Shown here: piece by piece, positions 16,709-25,537 of the stretch
Layout: each line of letters starts with the position of its first letter
Position numbering within the stretch: position 1 is the first letter of the stretch
Assembly: GCA_035555435.1 (NCBI GenBank)
Contig: DATMGN010000031.1
Span: forward strand, 1 to 64,000
Direction: 5' to 3'
Length of the DNA: 64,000 bases
Source: 73-13 sp035555435
GTDB lineage: Bacteria > Actinomycetota > Actinomycetes > Actinomycetales > Microbacteriaceae
Notes under the pieces: model-generated
Seen by the model: only the letters and a program-made list of their open reading frames with translations
Told to the model about the DNA's origin: nothing
The model's database searches: none
Position numbers and translations under genes: made by a program

Positions 16709-17341
16709 TCAGTCCAACGCCGCGAGGATCCCGACGACGTCCTCGAGGTGCGCGCGCGTCGCCCGCTCGGCCGCCTCGGGGTCGCGCGCGAGGACGGCGT
16801 CGACGATCGCGAGGTGCTGGCCGAGCGACTTCTGTGCGCGGCCGGGGGCGAACGCGAGCCGGAACTGGTGCCGCGCCGACTGCGCGTGGAGGCGCTGCAG
16901 CAGCTGTGCTGCGGTCACGTGCCCGCTGAACTCGCGCAGCTGCCGGTCGAACTCCTGGATGAGCGCCGAGTAGCCGACGAGGTCGCTTGCCGCGACGGCG
17001 GCGGTCATCCGCGCCCGCAGCTCCCGGAGCTCCTCCGCCTCATCGTCCGCGAGGCTCTCCGCCGCCTTGCGCGCGCACAGCACTTCCAGCCCGATGCGCA
17101 CCTCGGCGATCTCGACGGCCTCGTCGCGCGAGATCGAGCGCACCCGCGCGCCGCGATTCGGCAGCCGGTCGACGAGTCCCTCGTTCGCGAGATTGACGAG
17201 GGCGAGTCGCACCCCCGAGCGGCTCGCGCCGAAGCGAGCGGTCAGATCCGCCTCGACGAGGCGCTGTCCCGCGACGAACTCCCCCGCGAGGATCGCGTCG
17301 CGGATCTCTCGCGTGAGCTCGGCATGCGCATCGTCGGTCAT
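16709..17341 (-). CDS. GntR-family regulator, FCD subfamily
   Basis: A 210-residue protein with an N-terminal GntR winged helix (LTREIRDAILAGEFVAGQRLVEADLTARFGASRSGVR region, residues 10-46) and an all-helical FCD ligand-binding domain. FCD regulators often bind metal plus a carboxylate ligand and recognise TTGTNNACAA-like sites. Such sites are present at 7880 and 11815, making this the best candidate master repressor of the island. The ATG at 17341 is chosen since upstream codons run into the divergent promoter, which contains a weaker TTGTCGAC half-site at about 17362. Confidence 0.85.
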   Translation of the reverse strand: MTDDAHAELTREIRDAILAGEFVAGQRLVEADLTARFGASRSGVRLALVNLANEGLVDRLPNRGARVRSISRDEAVEIAEVRIGLEVLCARKAAESLADDEAEELRELRARMTAAVAASDLVGYSALIQEFDRQLREFSGHVTAAQLLQRLHAQSARHQFRLAFAPGRAQKSLGQHLAIVDAVLARDPEAAERATRAHLEDVVGILAALD

Positions 17342-17456
17342 GGCATCCGACGCTAGCGAAGTTGTCGACGGAATGTCAGACGATCCGGGAAGCGGGCTAT
17401 CGCGCAGGAGTAGCATCGGGCCTACGTCCACCACATCGTTCACAGAGAGGTGTCAG

Positions 17457-18944
17457 ATGACTGAGACGGTCGCCCCGGCAAGGACGGGGCTGTACATAGG
17501 CGGGTCCGCACGCGAGACCGCCGAGACGCTCGCGATTGCCGACCCCGGCAAGCCCGGCGTCATCGTCGGCCACGCGGCTTCGGCGAGCAAGCAGGATGTC
17601 GCCGACGCGATCGCGGCCGCGAAGGCCGCCTACCCCGCCTGGTCGGCGCTGAGCGCGACGGAGCGCGCGGCGAAGATGGCGGAGGCCATCGCGGGCATCG
17701 CCGACGAGCGGGACGAGGACGCCGCGATCCTCAGCCAGGAGAACGGCAAGATCCGCCTGGAGGGCTGGATCGACGCCCTCGTCTTCGAGATCCGCTGGAA
17801 CCTCGCGCTCGCCCTCGCCGACGAGGTCGACCGCGGCAAGGTGCTGTCCCCCGCGCCGGGCATTCCGGTCGAGACGACCGTGGAGTACCAGTCGATCGGC
17901 CCGGTCACGATCATCGTGCCGTTCAACTGGCCGATTGCGATCCTCGGCGCGGCACTCCCCCACGCGCTCCTCGCCGGCAACACCGTCATCGTCAAGCCGC
18001 CGCCCACCGCCCCGCTCGCGACGACGCGCGTCGTCCAGCGGGTCGCGGAGAAGCTGCCGCCCGGCGTGCTCAACGTCATCACCGGCAAGGACTCGGAGAT
18101 GACGGAGCTCATCCAGTCGAACGACATCGCGAAGGTCTGCTTCACCGGCTCGGTCGGCGGGGGCAAGAAGATCCAGGAGCTCGCGGCGAAGACGCTGACC
18201 CGCGTCACGCTCGAGCTCGGCGGCAACGACGCGGCGATCATCCTCGACGACGCCATCATCGACGACACGCACCTCGACCGGCTGTTCGCGGCGATCTACG
18301 ACACGACCGGGCAGATCTGCATGAACGCGAAGCGCGTCTACGTGCACCGCTCGCGCATGCAGGAGGTCGTCGACGGCCTGTCGGCGCGCCTCGAGCGCAC
18401 GAAGCTCGGCTACGGGCTCGACGCGGACACGACGATGGGGCCGCTGCACTCGCCGATCCAGAAGGCGTTCGTCGACGAGCTGATCGAGGAGGCCAAGGAG
18501 GCCGGCGCCGACGTGCGCGAGTTCGGCGAGCTGCCGGGCGGCGACCTCGCGGGCGGCAACTTCGTGCGCCCCGCGATCGTCGTCGACCCCGACCCGTCCT
18601 TGCGCGTCGTGACGATGGAGCAGTTCGGGCCCGTCATCCCCGTGCTGCCCTTCGACACCGACGAGGAGGCCATCGCGGCCGCGAACGACACCTGGGCGGG
18701 CCTGTGCGGCTCCGTCTGGACGGCGTCGCCGGAGCGCGCCCGCGCCGTCGGGACGAAGCTCGAGGCCGGGTACATCTGGGTCAACGACCACGGCGCGACC
18801 CGTCTCGACCTGCGCGCGCCGTTCGGCGGTGTCAAGCAGTCGGGCTACGGCCGCGAACAGGGCATCGAGGGCGTGCGCGCCTTCCAGGACACGCGCTCCA
18901 TCGCGTTCCTCGACGAGGCCGCGCTCGCCGCGCAGGCGCACTGA
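17457..18944 (+). CDS. NAD(P)-dependent aldehyde dehydrogenase, possibly vanillin/syringaldehyde type
   Basis: A 495-residue ALDH-superfamily enzyme with general base E253 (LELGGND), catalytic C288 (GQICMNAKR) and the cofactor loop FTGSVGGGKK. Length and motifs are normal. It is divergent from the gntR gene at the end of the aromatic island, suggesting oxidation of an aromatic aldehyde such as vanillin or syringaldehyde to the acid that the demethylases use. Substrate is inferred from position only; the fold call is firm. ATG 17457 follows GAGAGG. Confidence 0.88.
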   Translation: MTETVAPARTGLYIGGSARETAETLAIADPGKPGVIVGHAASASKQDVADAIAAAKAAYPAWSALSATERAAKMAEAIAGIADERDEDAAILSQENGKIRLEGWIDALVFEIRWNLALALADEVDRGKVLSPAPGIPVETTVEYQSIGPVTIIVPFNWPIAILGAALPHALLAGNTVIVKPPPTAPLATTRVVQRVAEKLPPGVLNVITGKDSEMTELIQSNDIAKVCFTGSVGGGKKIQELAAKTLTRVTLELGGNDAAIILDDAIIDDTHLDRLFAAIYDTTGQICMNAKRVYVHRSRMQEVVDGLSARLERTKLGYGLDADTTMGPLHSPIQKAFVDELIEEAKEAGADVREFGELPGGDLAGGNFVRPAIVVDPDPSLRVVTMEQFGPVIPVLPFDTDEEAIAAANDTWAGLCGSVWTASPERARAVGTKLEAGYIWVNDHGATRLDLRAPFGGVKQSGYGREQGIEGVRAFQDTRSIAFLDEAALAAQAH

Positions 18945-18950
18945 TCCGCT

Positions 18951-18994
18951 GACGAGCAGGGCCCGGGCGCGCGAGCGTCCGGGCCCTGCTCGTC
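18951..18994. terminator. 16-bp perfect hairpin between aldehyde dehydrogenase and tmRNA
   Basis: Arms 18951-18966 and 18979-18994 are perfectly complementary, with the loop partly able to pair too. It lies just after the dehydrogenase stop and 41 bp beyond the tmRNA 3' end on the other strand, so it probably acts in both directions. Confidence 0.8.
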
Positions 18995-19035
18995 CCCCAG
19001 CGCGACAGCACCGAAACATCCTCGCGGGAGATCCG

Positions 19036-19405
19036 TGGAGATGCCGGGAATCGAACCCGGGTCCACTGCTGAGGTCCCGCGCCTTCTCCGGGCGCAGCTC
19101 ATGCTCGTTCTGCTCGGCCGCGACGCTTGTCATGAGCACCTGCGTCGACCGGCCCAGCCTCAGTGCAAGTCCCCCGCGGCCCTGAGGCGCGACCGCGGAG
19201 CAAGCTTCCTAGATGACGCCACGCACCGGGTAGGAGGCATTCCCGGGGTGACGGACTTTAGGGCCCTAGCCGATCAGGCGGCGAGAGCGAAGTCAGCGCG
19301 CTTGGAATTCGCACTTGTGGTTTGACGTCATCGTTTACGAGATAAGGCGTCATCCTCGGCCCGCTTCTCGCGGTCGGTCAGGCAATGTCGAAACCGATCA
19401 TCCCC
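19036..19405 (-). ncRNA. ssrA: Transfer-messenger RNA (tmRNA)
   Basis: Read on the reverse strand, the RNA begins GGGGATGATCGGTTTCGACA, the standard tmRNA 5' end, at 19405. It ends with a T-arm GGTTCGATTCC and acceptor strand CATCTCC plus A at 19036. The CCA end is not encoded. The tag reading frame (complement of 19274-19312) encodes ANSKRADFALAA then TGA, a typical actinobacterial degradation tag. It rescues stalled ribosomes with SmpB, which is encoded nearby at 22083-22559. Confidence 0.95.
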
Positions 19406-19506
19406 GTGCTCGATATGTCCGTGAGGCGGTGCTGTCGCGCTGTGGAGTTGTCACCCCTCGGCGGGGAGCATCCCATTCTACGCGGCTTCGGGCCGGAAGG
19501 CGAGGG

Positions 19507-20436
19507 TCAGCGCCCCACCTTGCCGAAGGCGCCCGCGATCGCGCGCAACACGATCGGCTGCGCCGCGAAGACCGCCGCGACGCACAGCAGCATCGCGCCG
19601 GCGAAGAAGCCGACGCCCCACCAGCTCGTCGCGTCGTCCGAGGCGGCGAACATGTGGTTGAGGTTGCGCTGCGCCCCCGTCGCGAGCACGAGCACGACGT
19701 GCACGACGATGAACAGCACGAAGAGCAGCATGACGGGGAAGTGCACGGCCCGCGCCCACTCGACCTTGTAGATCTTGCTGATCCGGGCGTCGGCCGGCCA
19801 GAACTCCGCCATCCTGACACCCGTGATGATCGCGAGGGGCGCGAGGAGGAAGACGACGCCGAAGTAGGACAGCTGCTGGAGCGAGTTGTAGTTGACCCAG
19901 CCGTTCTCGACCGGCCACTGAAAGCTCGCGTACTGCAGCAGCGAGGACAGCGCGTTCGGGAAGACCTCCCAGCTCGTCGGCACGATCCGCACCCACTGGC
20001 CGGTCACGAAGATGAGCACGATGAAGATCGCCCCGTTGACGACCCAGAGCAGGTCGACCGCGTTGTGGAACCACAGCTGGATCGAGATCTTCCGCGGGCG
20101 CGCCTTCGTGCGGATGACGCCCGTGTTGGTCCGCGTCCAGAACGCCGGCGGCCGCTTGACGGTGCGCACCTGCCAGCCGGAGCGGATGATGAGCACCATC
20201 AGGAAGATGTTGAAGAAGTGCTGCCAGCCGACCCACGCCGGGATGCCCTCGGGGTGCGGCACGGGGCTCTCGTACGATCCGGGGAACGCGACGAGCCAGG
20301 ACTGCACGTCAGGCAGCGTGCGCAGATGGCGGGCGAGGAAGACGATCGCGATCGCGACGACGATGACGAGCGGGACGACCCAGTACAGGTGCCGCCAGCG
20401 GGACCGACCCTTGGACCCGGCCCCGGCGCCCGTCAC
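19507..20436 (-). CDS. Cytochrome b/b6-domain membrane protein
   Basis: A 309-residue protein with about six membrane helices and paired His candidates for haem ligation (WQHFF, WFHNA, AVHFPV, IVVHVVLV), as in the cytochrome b561/hydrogenase b-subunit group. It starts with GTG whose GTGA overlaps the etfA stop, so it is translationally coupled to the ETF genes. That suggests it passes electrons between ETF and the quinone pool, or serves an unlinked periplasmic oxidoreductase. The partner is not visible here. Confidence 0.75.
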   Translation of the reverse strand: MTGAGAGSKGRSRWRHLYWVVPLVIVVAIAIVFLARHLRTLPDVQSWLVAFPGSYESPVPHPEGIPAWVGWQHFFNIFLMVLIIRSGWQVRTVKRPPAFWTRTNTGVIRTKARPRKISIQLWFHNAVDLLWVVNGAIFIVLIFVTGQWVRIVPTSWEVFPNALSSLLQYASFQWPVENGWVNYNSLQQLSYFGVVFLLAPLAIITGVRMAEFWPADARISKIYKVEWARAVHFPVMLLFVLFIVVHVVLVLATGAQRNLNHMFAASDDATSWWGVGFFAGAMLLCVAAVFAAQPIVLRAIAGAFGKVGR

Positions 20437-21242
20437 CGCTGCCCCTGCAGCGCTTCGATGAGCTGCGGGACCACCTCGAACAGGTCGCCCACGACGCCGA
20501 AGTCGGCGATCTCGAAGATCGGCGCGTCGGGATCGGTGTTGATCGCGACGATCGTCTTCGCCGTCTGCATGCCCGCGCGGTGCTGGATCGCGCCGGAGAT
20601 GCCGAGCGCGATGTAGAGATCGGGACTCACCGCGACCCCGGTCTGGCCGACCTGCGCCGACTGGGGCGCGTACCCCGAGTCGACGGCGACGCGGCTCGCG
20701 CCGACCGCGGCGCCGAGCGCATCCGCGAGCCGTTCGACGATCGCGAAGTCCTCCCGGCTGCCGACACCCTTACCGCCCGAGACGACGACGGTGGCCGACT
20801 TGAGGTCGGGCCGGCCCGAGTCGCTCACGACGCCCTGGGTCGAGACGACCTCGACGTCGGCGGCGCCGCTCGCGGACGATGCGAGCTCGGCCGCCGGGAT
20901 GAGCGTCCCGCCGGGCAGCGACGCGGTCTCGAGCGCCGACTCGCGCACCGTGACGATGACGGGGACGCCGGGGGCGATCGCCGACGCCGTCGTCGTGAAC
21001 GCGCCGCCGAAGACTGAGTGCTCGGCGACGACCTCGCCGCCGTCGAGAGAGAGCGCGATCGCGTCGGCGAGCACGGGACTGCCGAGCCTCGCCGCGAGGC
21101 GGCCGGCGAGCTCGCGCCCTTCGATCGTGTGCGGGATGACGATGGCCTCGGGGGACTCGGCGCCGGCGCGCTCGGCGATGACCTCCGCGGCCGCCGCGGT
21201 CCGGCCCGTCAGGCCGGCGACATCGATGACGAACACCGTCAT
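20433..21242 (-). CDS. etfA: Electron transfer flavoprotein alpha subunit
   Basis: A 269-residue protein, shorter than the usual ~310-330. The C-terminal FAD domain is clear: VVVSGGKGVGSREDF, DSGYAPQSAQVGQTG, DLYIALGISGAIQHRAGM and the ending FGVVGDLFEVVPQLIEAL. ETF takes electrons from acyl-CoA and related dehydrogenases. It starts 2 bp after etfB and overlaps the cytochrome gene. The reduced N-terminal domain is common among actinobacterial paralogues. Confidence 0.9.
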   Translation of the reverse strand: MTVFVIDVAGLTGRTAAAAEVIAERAGAESPEAIVIPHTIEGRELAGRLAARLGSPVLADAIALSLDGGEVVAEHSVFGGAFTTTASAIAPGVPVIVTVRESALETASLPGGTLIPAAELASSASGAADVEVVSTQGVVSDSGRPDLKSATVVVSGGKGVGSREDFAIVERLADALGAAVGASRVAVDSGYAPQSAQVGQTGVAVSPDLYIALGISGAIQHRAGMQTAKTIVAINTDPDAPIFEIADFGVVGDLFEVVPQLIEALQGQR

Positions 21243-21244
21243 GG

Positions 21245-22018
21245 TCACTTCACCACCAATCCGCGCGCGAGGAGCCACTCGGCGAGCTGCGTGCCGCCCG
21301 AGCCGTCGTCCTCGATCGTCGTCCCCGCCGCGCGCGCCGGGCGCTCCGCCGTCGTCCGCATGACCGTGCGCGCCTCCGGCCGCGCGACCCCGAGGACGCT
21401 CGCCGTGACGACGTCGGTCGGCTTCTTCTTCGCCGCCATGACGCCCTTGAAGCTCGGGAAGCGCGCCTCCGCCGACTTCTCGGTGACGGTCACGACGGCG
21501 GGCAGTGCGGCGGCGACCGTCGTGATCTCGACGTCCGTCGTGCGCGTCCCGCGGATCGCGTTCTCATCGATCTCGACGCTGCCGAGCGAGCCCGCGAGCG
21601 GCAGGCCGAGGAGTTCCGCGATCATCGCGGGGACGATGCCGCCGCGGCCGTCGGTCGACTCGTTGCCGGCGAGGACGAGGTGCGGCTGCTCCCGGGCGAC
21701 GGCCGCGGCGAGGACGCGCGCGGTCGCGAGCGCGTCGGACCCCGCGAGCGCGTCGTCGAGGATGTGCACGGCCCGGTCGGCCCCCATCTGCAGCGCCTTC
21801 TTGAGCCCGTCCTTCGCCTCGGCGGGGCCCATCGCGATCGCGACGATCTCGGTGTCCTTCGCCGAGTCCTTGACCTGGAGGGCGACCTCGAGGGCGCGCT
21901 CGTTGATCTCGTCGACGACGGCATCGCTCGCCGCGCGGTCGAGCAGACCGGTCGCGAGATCGAGCCGGCGAGGTTCGTAGGTGTCTGGGACTTCCTTGAC
22001 CAGGACGACGATCTTCAC
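21245..22018 (-). CDS. etfB: Electron transfer flavoprotein beta subunit
   Basis: A 257-residue EtfB, opening with MKIVVLVKEVPDTYEPR and carrying the AMP-binding domain (GLKKALQMGADRAVHI, NESTDGRGGIVPAMIAELLGLP). It forms the heterodimer with EtfA encoded immediately downstream. The start codon is GTG at 22018; this gives the family-standard N-terminus. Confidence 0.92.
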   Translation of the reverse strand: MKIVVLVKEVPDTYEPRRLDLATGLLDRAASDAVVDEINERALEVALQVKDSAKDTEIVAIAMGPAEAKDGLKKALQMGADRAVHILDDALAGSDALATARVLAAAVAREQPHLVLAGNESTDGRGGIVPAMIAELLGLPLAGSLGSVEIDENAIRGTRTTDVEITTVAAALPAVVTVTEKSAEARFPSFKGVMAAKKKPTDVVTASVLGVARPEARTVMRTTAERPARAAGTTIEDDGSGGTQLAEWLLARGLVVK

Positions 22019-22082
22019 GCTCAGAATCTACCCGAACCGCAATCGCCCGCCCCATGCGTTGTCGGTCGGCCACATCCGCGGA

Positions 22083-22559
22083 CTACTCGCCGAGCCGGTT
22101 ACGGGAGCGCATCGCGCGCTCCGCCTCGCGCTTGTCGTCGCGTTCGCGCAGCGTCTGGCGCTTGTCGTAGTCCTTCTTGCCCTTCGCGAGCGCGAGCTCC
22201 ACCTTGGCGCGGCCCTCGCTGAAGTACATGCTGAGCGGGACGAGCGTGTAGCCGCCCTCCTTGACCTTCGCGCCGAGCTTGAGCACCTCCTGCTTGTGCA
22301 GCAGCAGCTTGCGCTTGCGGCGCGGCGAGTGGTTCGTCCAGGATCCCTGCTCCCACTCGGGGATGTGCACGGCGTCGAGCCACGCCTCGCCGTTCTCGAC
22401 GAACGCGTAGCCGTCGGTCAGCGTCGCGCGTCCCGCGCGAAGCGATTTGACCTCGGTCCCGGACAGCACGATGCCGGCCTCGACCACGTCCTCGATGTGA
22501 TAGTCGTGGCGGGCCTTCCGGTTCGAGGCGATCGTCTTGCGACCGTGTTCCCTGGGCAT
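22083..22559 (-). CDS. smpB: SsrA-binding protein SmpB
   Basis: A 158-residue SmpB with typical start MPREHGRKTIASNRKARHDY, the GTEVKSLRAGR loop and a basic tail (DKRQTLRERDDKREAERAMRSR). It carries tmRNA to stalled ribosomes. The ATG at 22559 is chosen over 22571 because GGAG lies 6 bp upstream and the protein then matches family length. It is last in the prfB-ftsE-ftsX-smpB block. Confidence 0.95.
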   Translation of the reverse strand: MPREHGRKTIASNRKARHDYHIEDVVEAGIVLSGTEVKSLRAGRATLTDGYAFVENGEAWLDAVHIPEWEQGSWTNHSPRRKRKLLLHKQEVLKLGAKVKEGGYTLVPLSMYFSEGRAKVELALAKGKKDYDKRQTLRERDDKREAERAMRSRNRLGE

Positions 22560-22620
22560 CGCGTTCTCCATGCCATCCAGGACCTCCCCGGACGGCCGAC
22601 CAGTGTACCGCGCGAGCGGC

Positions 22621-23538
22621 TCAGACTTTGAGGTAGCGCTTGATGGCGACCGAGGCCGAGAGCGCCGCGAGCACAATGCCGATCGCGATGAGGATGGGGG
22701 CGACGAGCAGGGCGTCGTTCAGGCCGATGAGCAGGCCGCCGCCGCCGAGCACCGTGCCGAGCTCGCGCTTGACCCAGAACTCGACGATGAGGGCGAGCGC
22801 GCCCGAGGCGAGCACCGACCCGATGAGCGCGGCGATGACGCCCTCGAGGATGAACGGCGTCTCGATGAGGCGGTTCGAGGCGCCGACGAGGCGCATGATC
22901 CCGAGCTCGCGCCGGCGGGAGAACGCCGAGAGCCGGATCGTCGTCGCGATGAGCAGCACCGCGGCGACGAGCATGAGCGCGGCGACGCCGATCGCGGCGG
23001 CGGACGCCGCGTTGAGCATCGAGAAGATGGGCTCGAGGTACTCGCGCCGATCGTCGACCGACTGCACGCCCGCGAAGGCGGACACCGACTCGATGACGAC
23101 GTCGGCATTCGACGGGTCGTACAGCGTGACGTTGAGGATGCCGCCGATGAACTCCTCGGTGAGCAGCCCCCCGACAGGGTTGTCGGAGTAGAACTCCTGC
23201 GCCTGCGCGAGCACCTGCGCGGGGGTGTCGTACTCGGTGCGCTCGATGTAGCGCGCGACGGACTCCTCGGCGAGCTTCGCCTCGACGGCGGCGACGTCCG
23301 CGTCGGTCGCGGCGGCCTGCAGGCAGTTGCCGGTCTGGTCGATCGCGGAGCAGAAGTTGATCGCGACCTGCGCGCGGTCGTACCAGTACGCCTTCATCTG
23401 CCCGATCTGGCCCTGGAGCAGGATGGCGACGCCGACGAAGGTGAGCGAGATGAAGGTCACGAGGACGACGGAGACGACCATCGAGGCGTTCCGGCGCAGG
23501 CCCTGGAACGCTTCGCCGAGGATGAGGCCGAGCCTCAT
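22621..23538 (-). CDS. ftsX: Cell division protein FtsX
   Basis: A 305-residue permease-like protein with one N-terminal helix (MVVSVVLVTFISLTFVGVAILL), a large extracellular loop (about 45-180) and three C-terminal helices. With FtsE it relays a cytoplasmic signal to cell-wall hydrolases at the division site. The start overlaps the ftsE stop (ATGA). Confidence 0.93.
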   Translation of the reverse strand: MRLGLILGEAFQGLRRNASMVVSVVLVTFISLTFVGVAILLQGQIGQMKAYWYDRAQVAINFCSAIDQTGNCLQAAATDADVAAVEAKLAEESVARYIERTEYDTPAQVLAQAQEFYSDNPVGGLLTEEFIGGILNVTLYDPSNADVVIESVSAFAGVQSVDDRREYLEPIFSMLNAASAAAIGVAALMLVAAVLLIATTIRLSAFSRRRELGIMRLVGASNRLIETPFILEGVIAALIGSVLASGALALIVEFWVKRELGTVLGGGGLLIGLNDALLVAPILIAIGIVLAALSASVAIKRYLKV

Positions 23539-24281
23539 GCGCTCGCACCGGAGGAGGGCTGCTGCGCCATCTGCGAGGTCTGGATCGTCGGGATCGCCTG
23601 TGTGACATAGGCGCCGCCGCGCTCGTCGCGCACGATCCGTCCCGTCATGAGCTCGACGACGCGGCGCTGCATGCGGTCGACGACGTCGGCGGCGTGGGTG
23701 GCCATCACGACGGTCGTGCCGCCGAGGTTGATGCGCTCGAGCAGCGCCATGATGCCCTGTGCGGTCTCGGGGTCGAGGTTCCCCGTCGGCTCGTCGGCGA
23801 GCAGGATCGCGGGCTTGTTGACGACCGCGCGCGCGATCGCGACGCGCTGCTGCTCGCCGCCGGACAGCTCGTGCGGCATGCGGCCGGACTTGCCGGCGAG
23901 CCCGACCATCTTGAGCGCGTCGGGGACGGCCTCCTGGATGAACCCGCGCGACTTGCCGATGACCTGGAGCGTGAACGCCACGTTGTCGTAGACCGACTTG
24001 CCCGGCAGCAGCCGGAAGTCCTGGAAGACGACGCCGAGGTGGCGCCGGAAGTACGGGACCTTGCGGCTCGGCATGGCGGAGAGCTTCTTGCCGAGGACGT
24101 GGATCTGGCCCGTGTTGGGCTTCTCCTCCTTGAGGATGAGCCGCAGCAGCGAGCTCTTGCCGGACCCGGACGCGCCGATGAGGAAGACGAATTCGCCCTT
24201 GCCGATCTCGAGCGACACGTCCCCGAGCGCGGGTCGGGTCGTCCCGGGATAGGACTTGCTCACGTTCTCGAACCGGATCAT
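23535..24281 (-). CDS. ftsE: Cell division ATP-binding protein FtsE
   Basis: A 248-residue ABC ATPase with Walker A GASGSGKSS, signature LSGGEQQRVAIARA, Walker B ILLADEPTGNLDP and the FtsE-type VVFQDFRLLPGKSVYDNVAF. The start MIRFENVSKSYPG is chosen; the frame upstream is a shadow of prfB. It forms the FtsEX complex with the overlapping downstream gene. Confidence 0.95.
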   Translation of the reverse strand: MIRFENVSKSYPGTTRPALGDVSLEIGKGEFVFLIGASGSGKSSLLRLILKEEKPNTGQIHVLGKKLSAMPSRKVPYFRRHLGVVFQDFRLLPGKSVYDNVAFTLQVIGKSRGFIQEAVPDALKMVGLAGKSGRMPHELSGGEQQRVAIARAVVNKPAILLADEPTGNLDPETAQGIMALLERINLGGTTVVMATHAADVVDRMQRRVVELMTGRIVRDERGGAYVTQAIPTIQTSQMAQQPSSGASA

Positions 24282-24354
24282 CGCAGACAGCCTAGGAAGG
24301 CCGCCAGAACGCGGTGGGAGCGACACCCGCAGGCGCCGGAACTCCCAGCTTGGG

Positions 24355-25458
24355 CTAGTCCTCTTTGCGCTTGCGCCACTTGATGCCGGCGGCGATGAAG
24401 CCGTCGATGTCGCCGTTGAAGACGTCGTCGGGGCGCCCGACCTCGTGGTTCGTGCGCAGGTCCTTGACCATCTGGTAGGGCGCGAGCACGTACGAGCGCA
24501 TCTGGTCGCCCCACGAGGCGGTGATGGTGCCGGCGAGCTCCTTCTTCTTCTTCGCCTCCTCCTCGCGCTGCAGCAGCAGGAGTCGGGACTGGAGCACCTT
24601 GAACGCGACGGCGCGGTTCTGGATCTGCGACTTCTCGTTCTGCATCGAGACGACGATGCCGGTTGGGAGGTGGGTGATCCGCACGGCGGAGTCGGTCGTG
24701 TTGACCGACTGGCCGCCGGGACCGGAGGAGCGGAAGACGTCGACGCGGATGTCGCCCTCCGGGATGTCGATCTCGGTCGCCTCCTCCATGAGCGGGATGA
24801 CCTCGACGGCGGCGAACGACGTCTCGCGGCTGTGCGCGGAGTTGAACGGCGACATGCGCACGAGGCGGTGCGTGCCCGCCTCGACGGAGAGCGTGCCGAA
24901 GGCGTACGGCGCATCGACCTGGAAGGTCGCCGACTTGATGCCGGCCTCCTCCGCATAGGAGGTGTCCATGACGGTCACCGGGTACTTGTGCTGCTCGGCC
25001 CAGCGGACGTACATGCGCAGCAGCATCTCGGCGAAGTCGGAGGCGTCGACGCCGCCCGCTCCGGCGCGGATCGTGACGACCGCGGGCAGCGCGTCGTACT
25101 CGCCGTCCAGCAGCGTCTGCACCTCGAGCGCGTCGATCGTCTCCGTGAGGCTCGCGAGCTCGTCGCGCGCCTCCTGGGCCGCGCCCTCGTCCTCGGCCTC
25201 GACGGCGAGCTCGATGAGCACCTCGAGGTCGTCGAGCCGCTGCGCGACGCCCGTGACCCGCGCGTACTGCGCCTGGGCGTGCGAGAGCTTCGACGTCACC
25301 TGCTGGGCCTGCTTGGGGTCGTCCCACAGGTCGGGAGCGCCGGCGAGCTCGGAGAGCTCGTCGATCTCGGCGCGCAGGCGTTCGACGTCGACGACCGCCG
25401 CGATGTCGGCGAACGTCGCGCGGAGGGCGGCGATGTCGGCGCTGAGGTCGAGTTCCAT
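24355..25458 (-). CDS. prfB: Peptide chain release factor 2
   Basis: A 367-residue RF2 with the peptidyl-hydrolase loop GPGGQSVNTTDSAV and the stop-codon recognition SPF in LVRMSPFNSAHSRETSF. It releases peptides at UGA and UAA. There is no in-frame stop or programmed frameshift near the start, unlike in E. coli. The conserved neighbours ftsEX and smpB follow on the same strand. Confidence 0.95.
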   Translation of the reverse strand: MELDLSADIAALRATFADIAAVVDVERLRAEIDELSELAGAPDLWDDPKQAQQVTSKLSHAQAQYARVTGVAQRLDDLEVLIELAVEAEDEGAAQEARDELASLTETIDALEVQTLLDGEYDALPAVVTIRAGAGGVDASDFAEMLLRMYVRWAEQHKYPVTVMDTSYAEEAGIKSATFQVDAPYAFGTLSVEAGTHRLVRMSPFNSAHSRETSFAAVEVIPLMEEATEIDIPEGDIRVDVFRSSGPGGQSVNTTDSAVRITHLPTGIVVSMQNEKSQIQNRAVAFKVLQSRLLLLQREEEAKKKKELAGTITASWGDQMRSYVLAPYQMVKDLRTNHEVGRPDDVFNGDIDGFIAAGIKWRKRKED

Positions 25459-25537
25459 GGCCCGAGTAGCTTACTCGGCCCGTCGACTCGCCCCCCCGCT
25501 CGCCCGGGGTCGCGAGACCGCGGGTAGCCTCGTCGGA

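Noticed and set aside
24355..25458. Programmed frameshift in prfB
   Set aside because: The frame is continuous from ATG to stop with no internal UGA.
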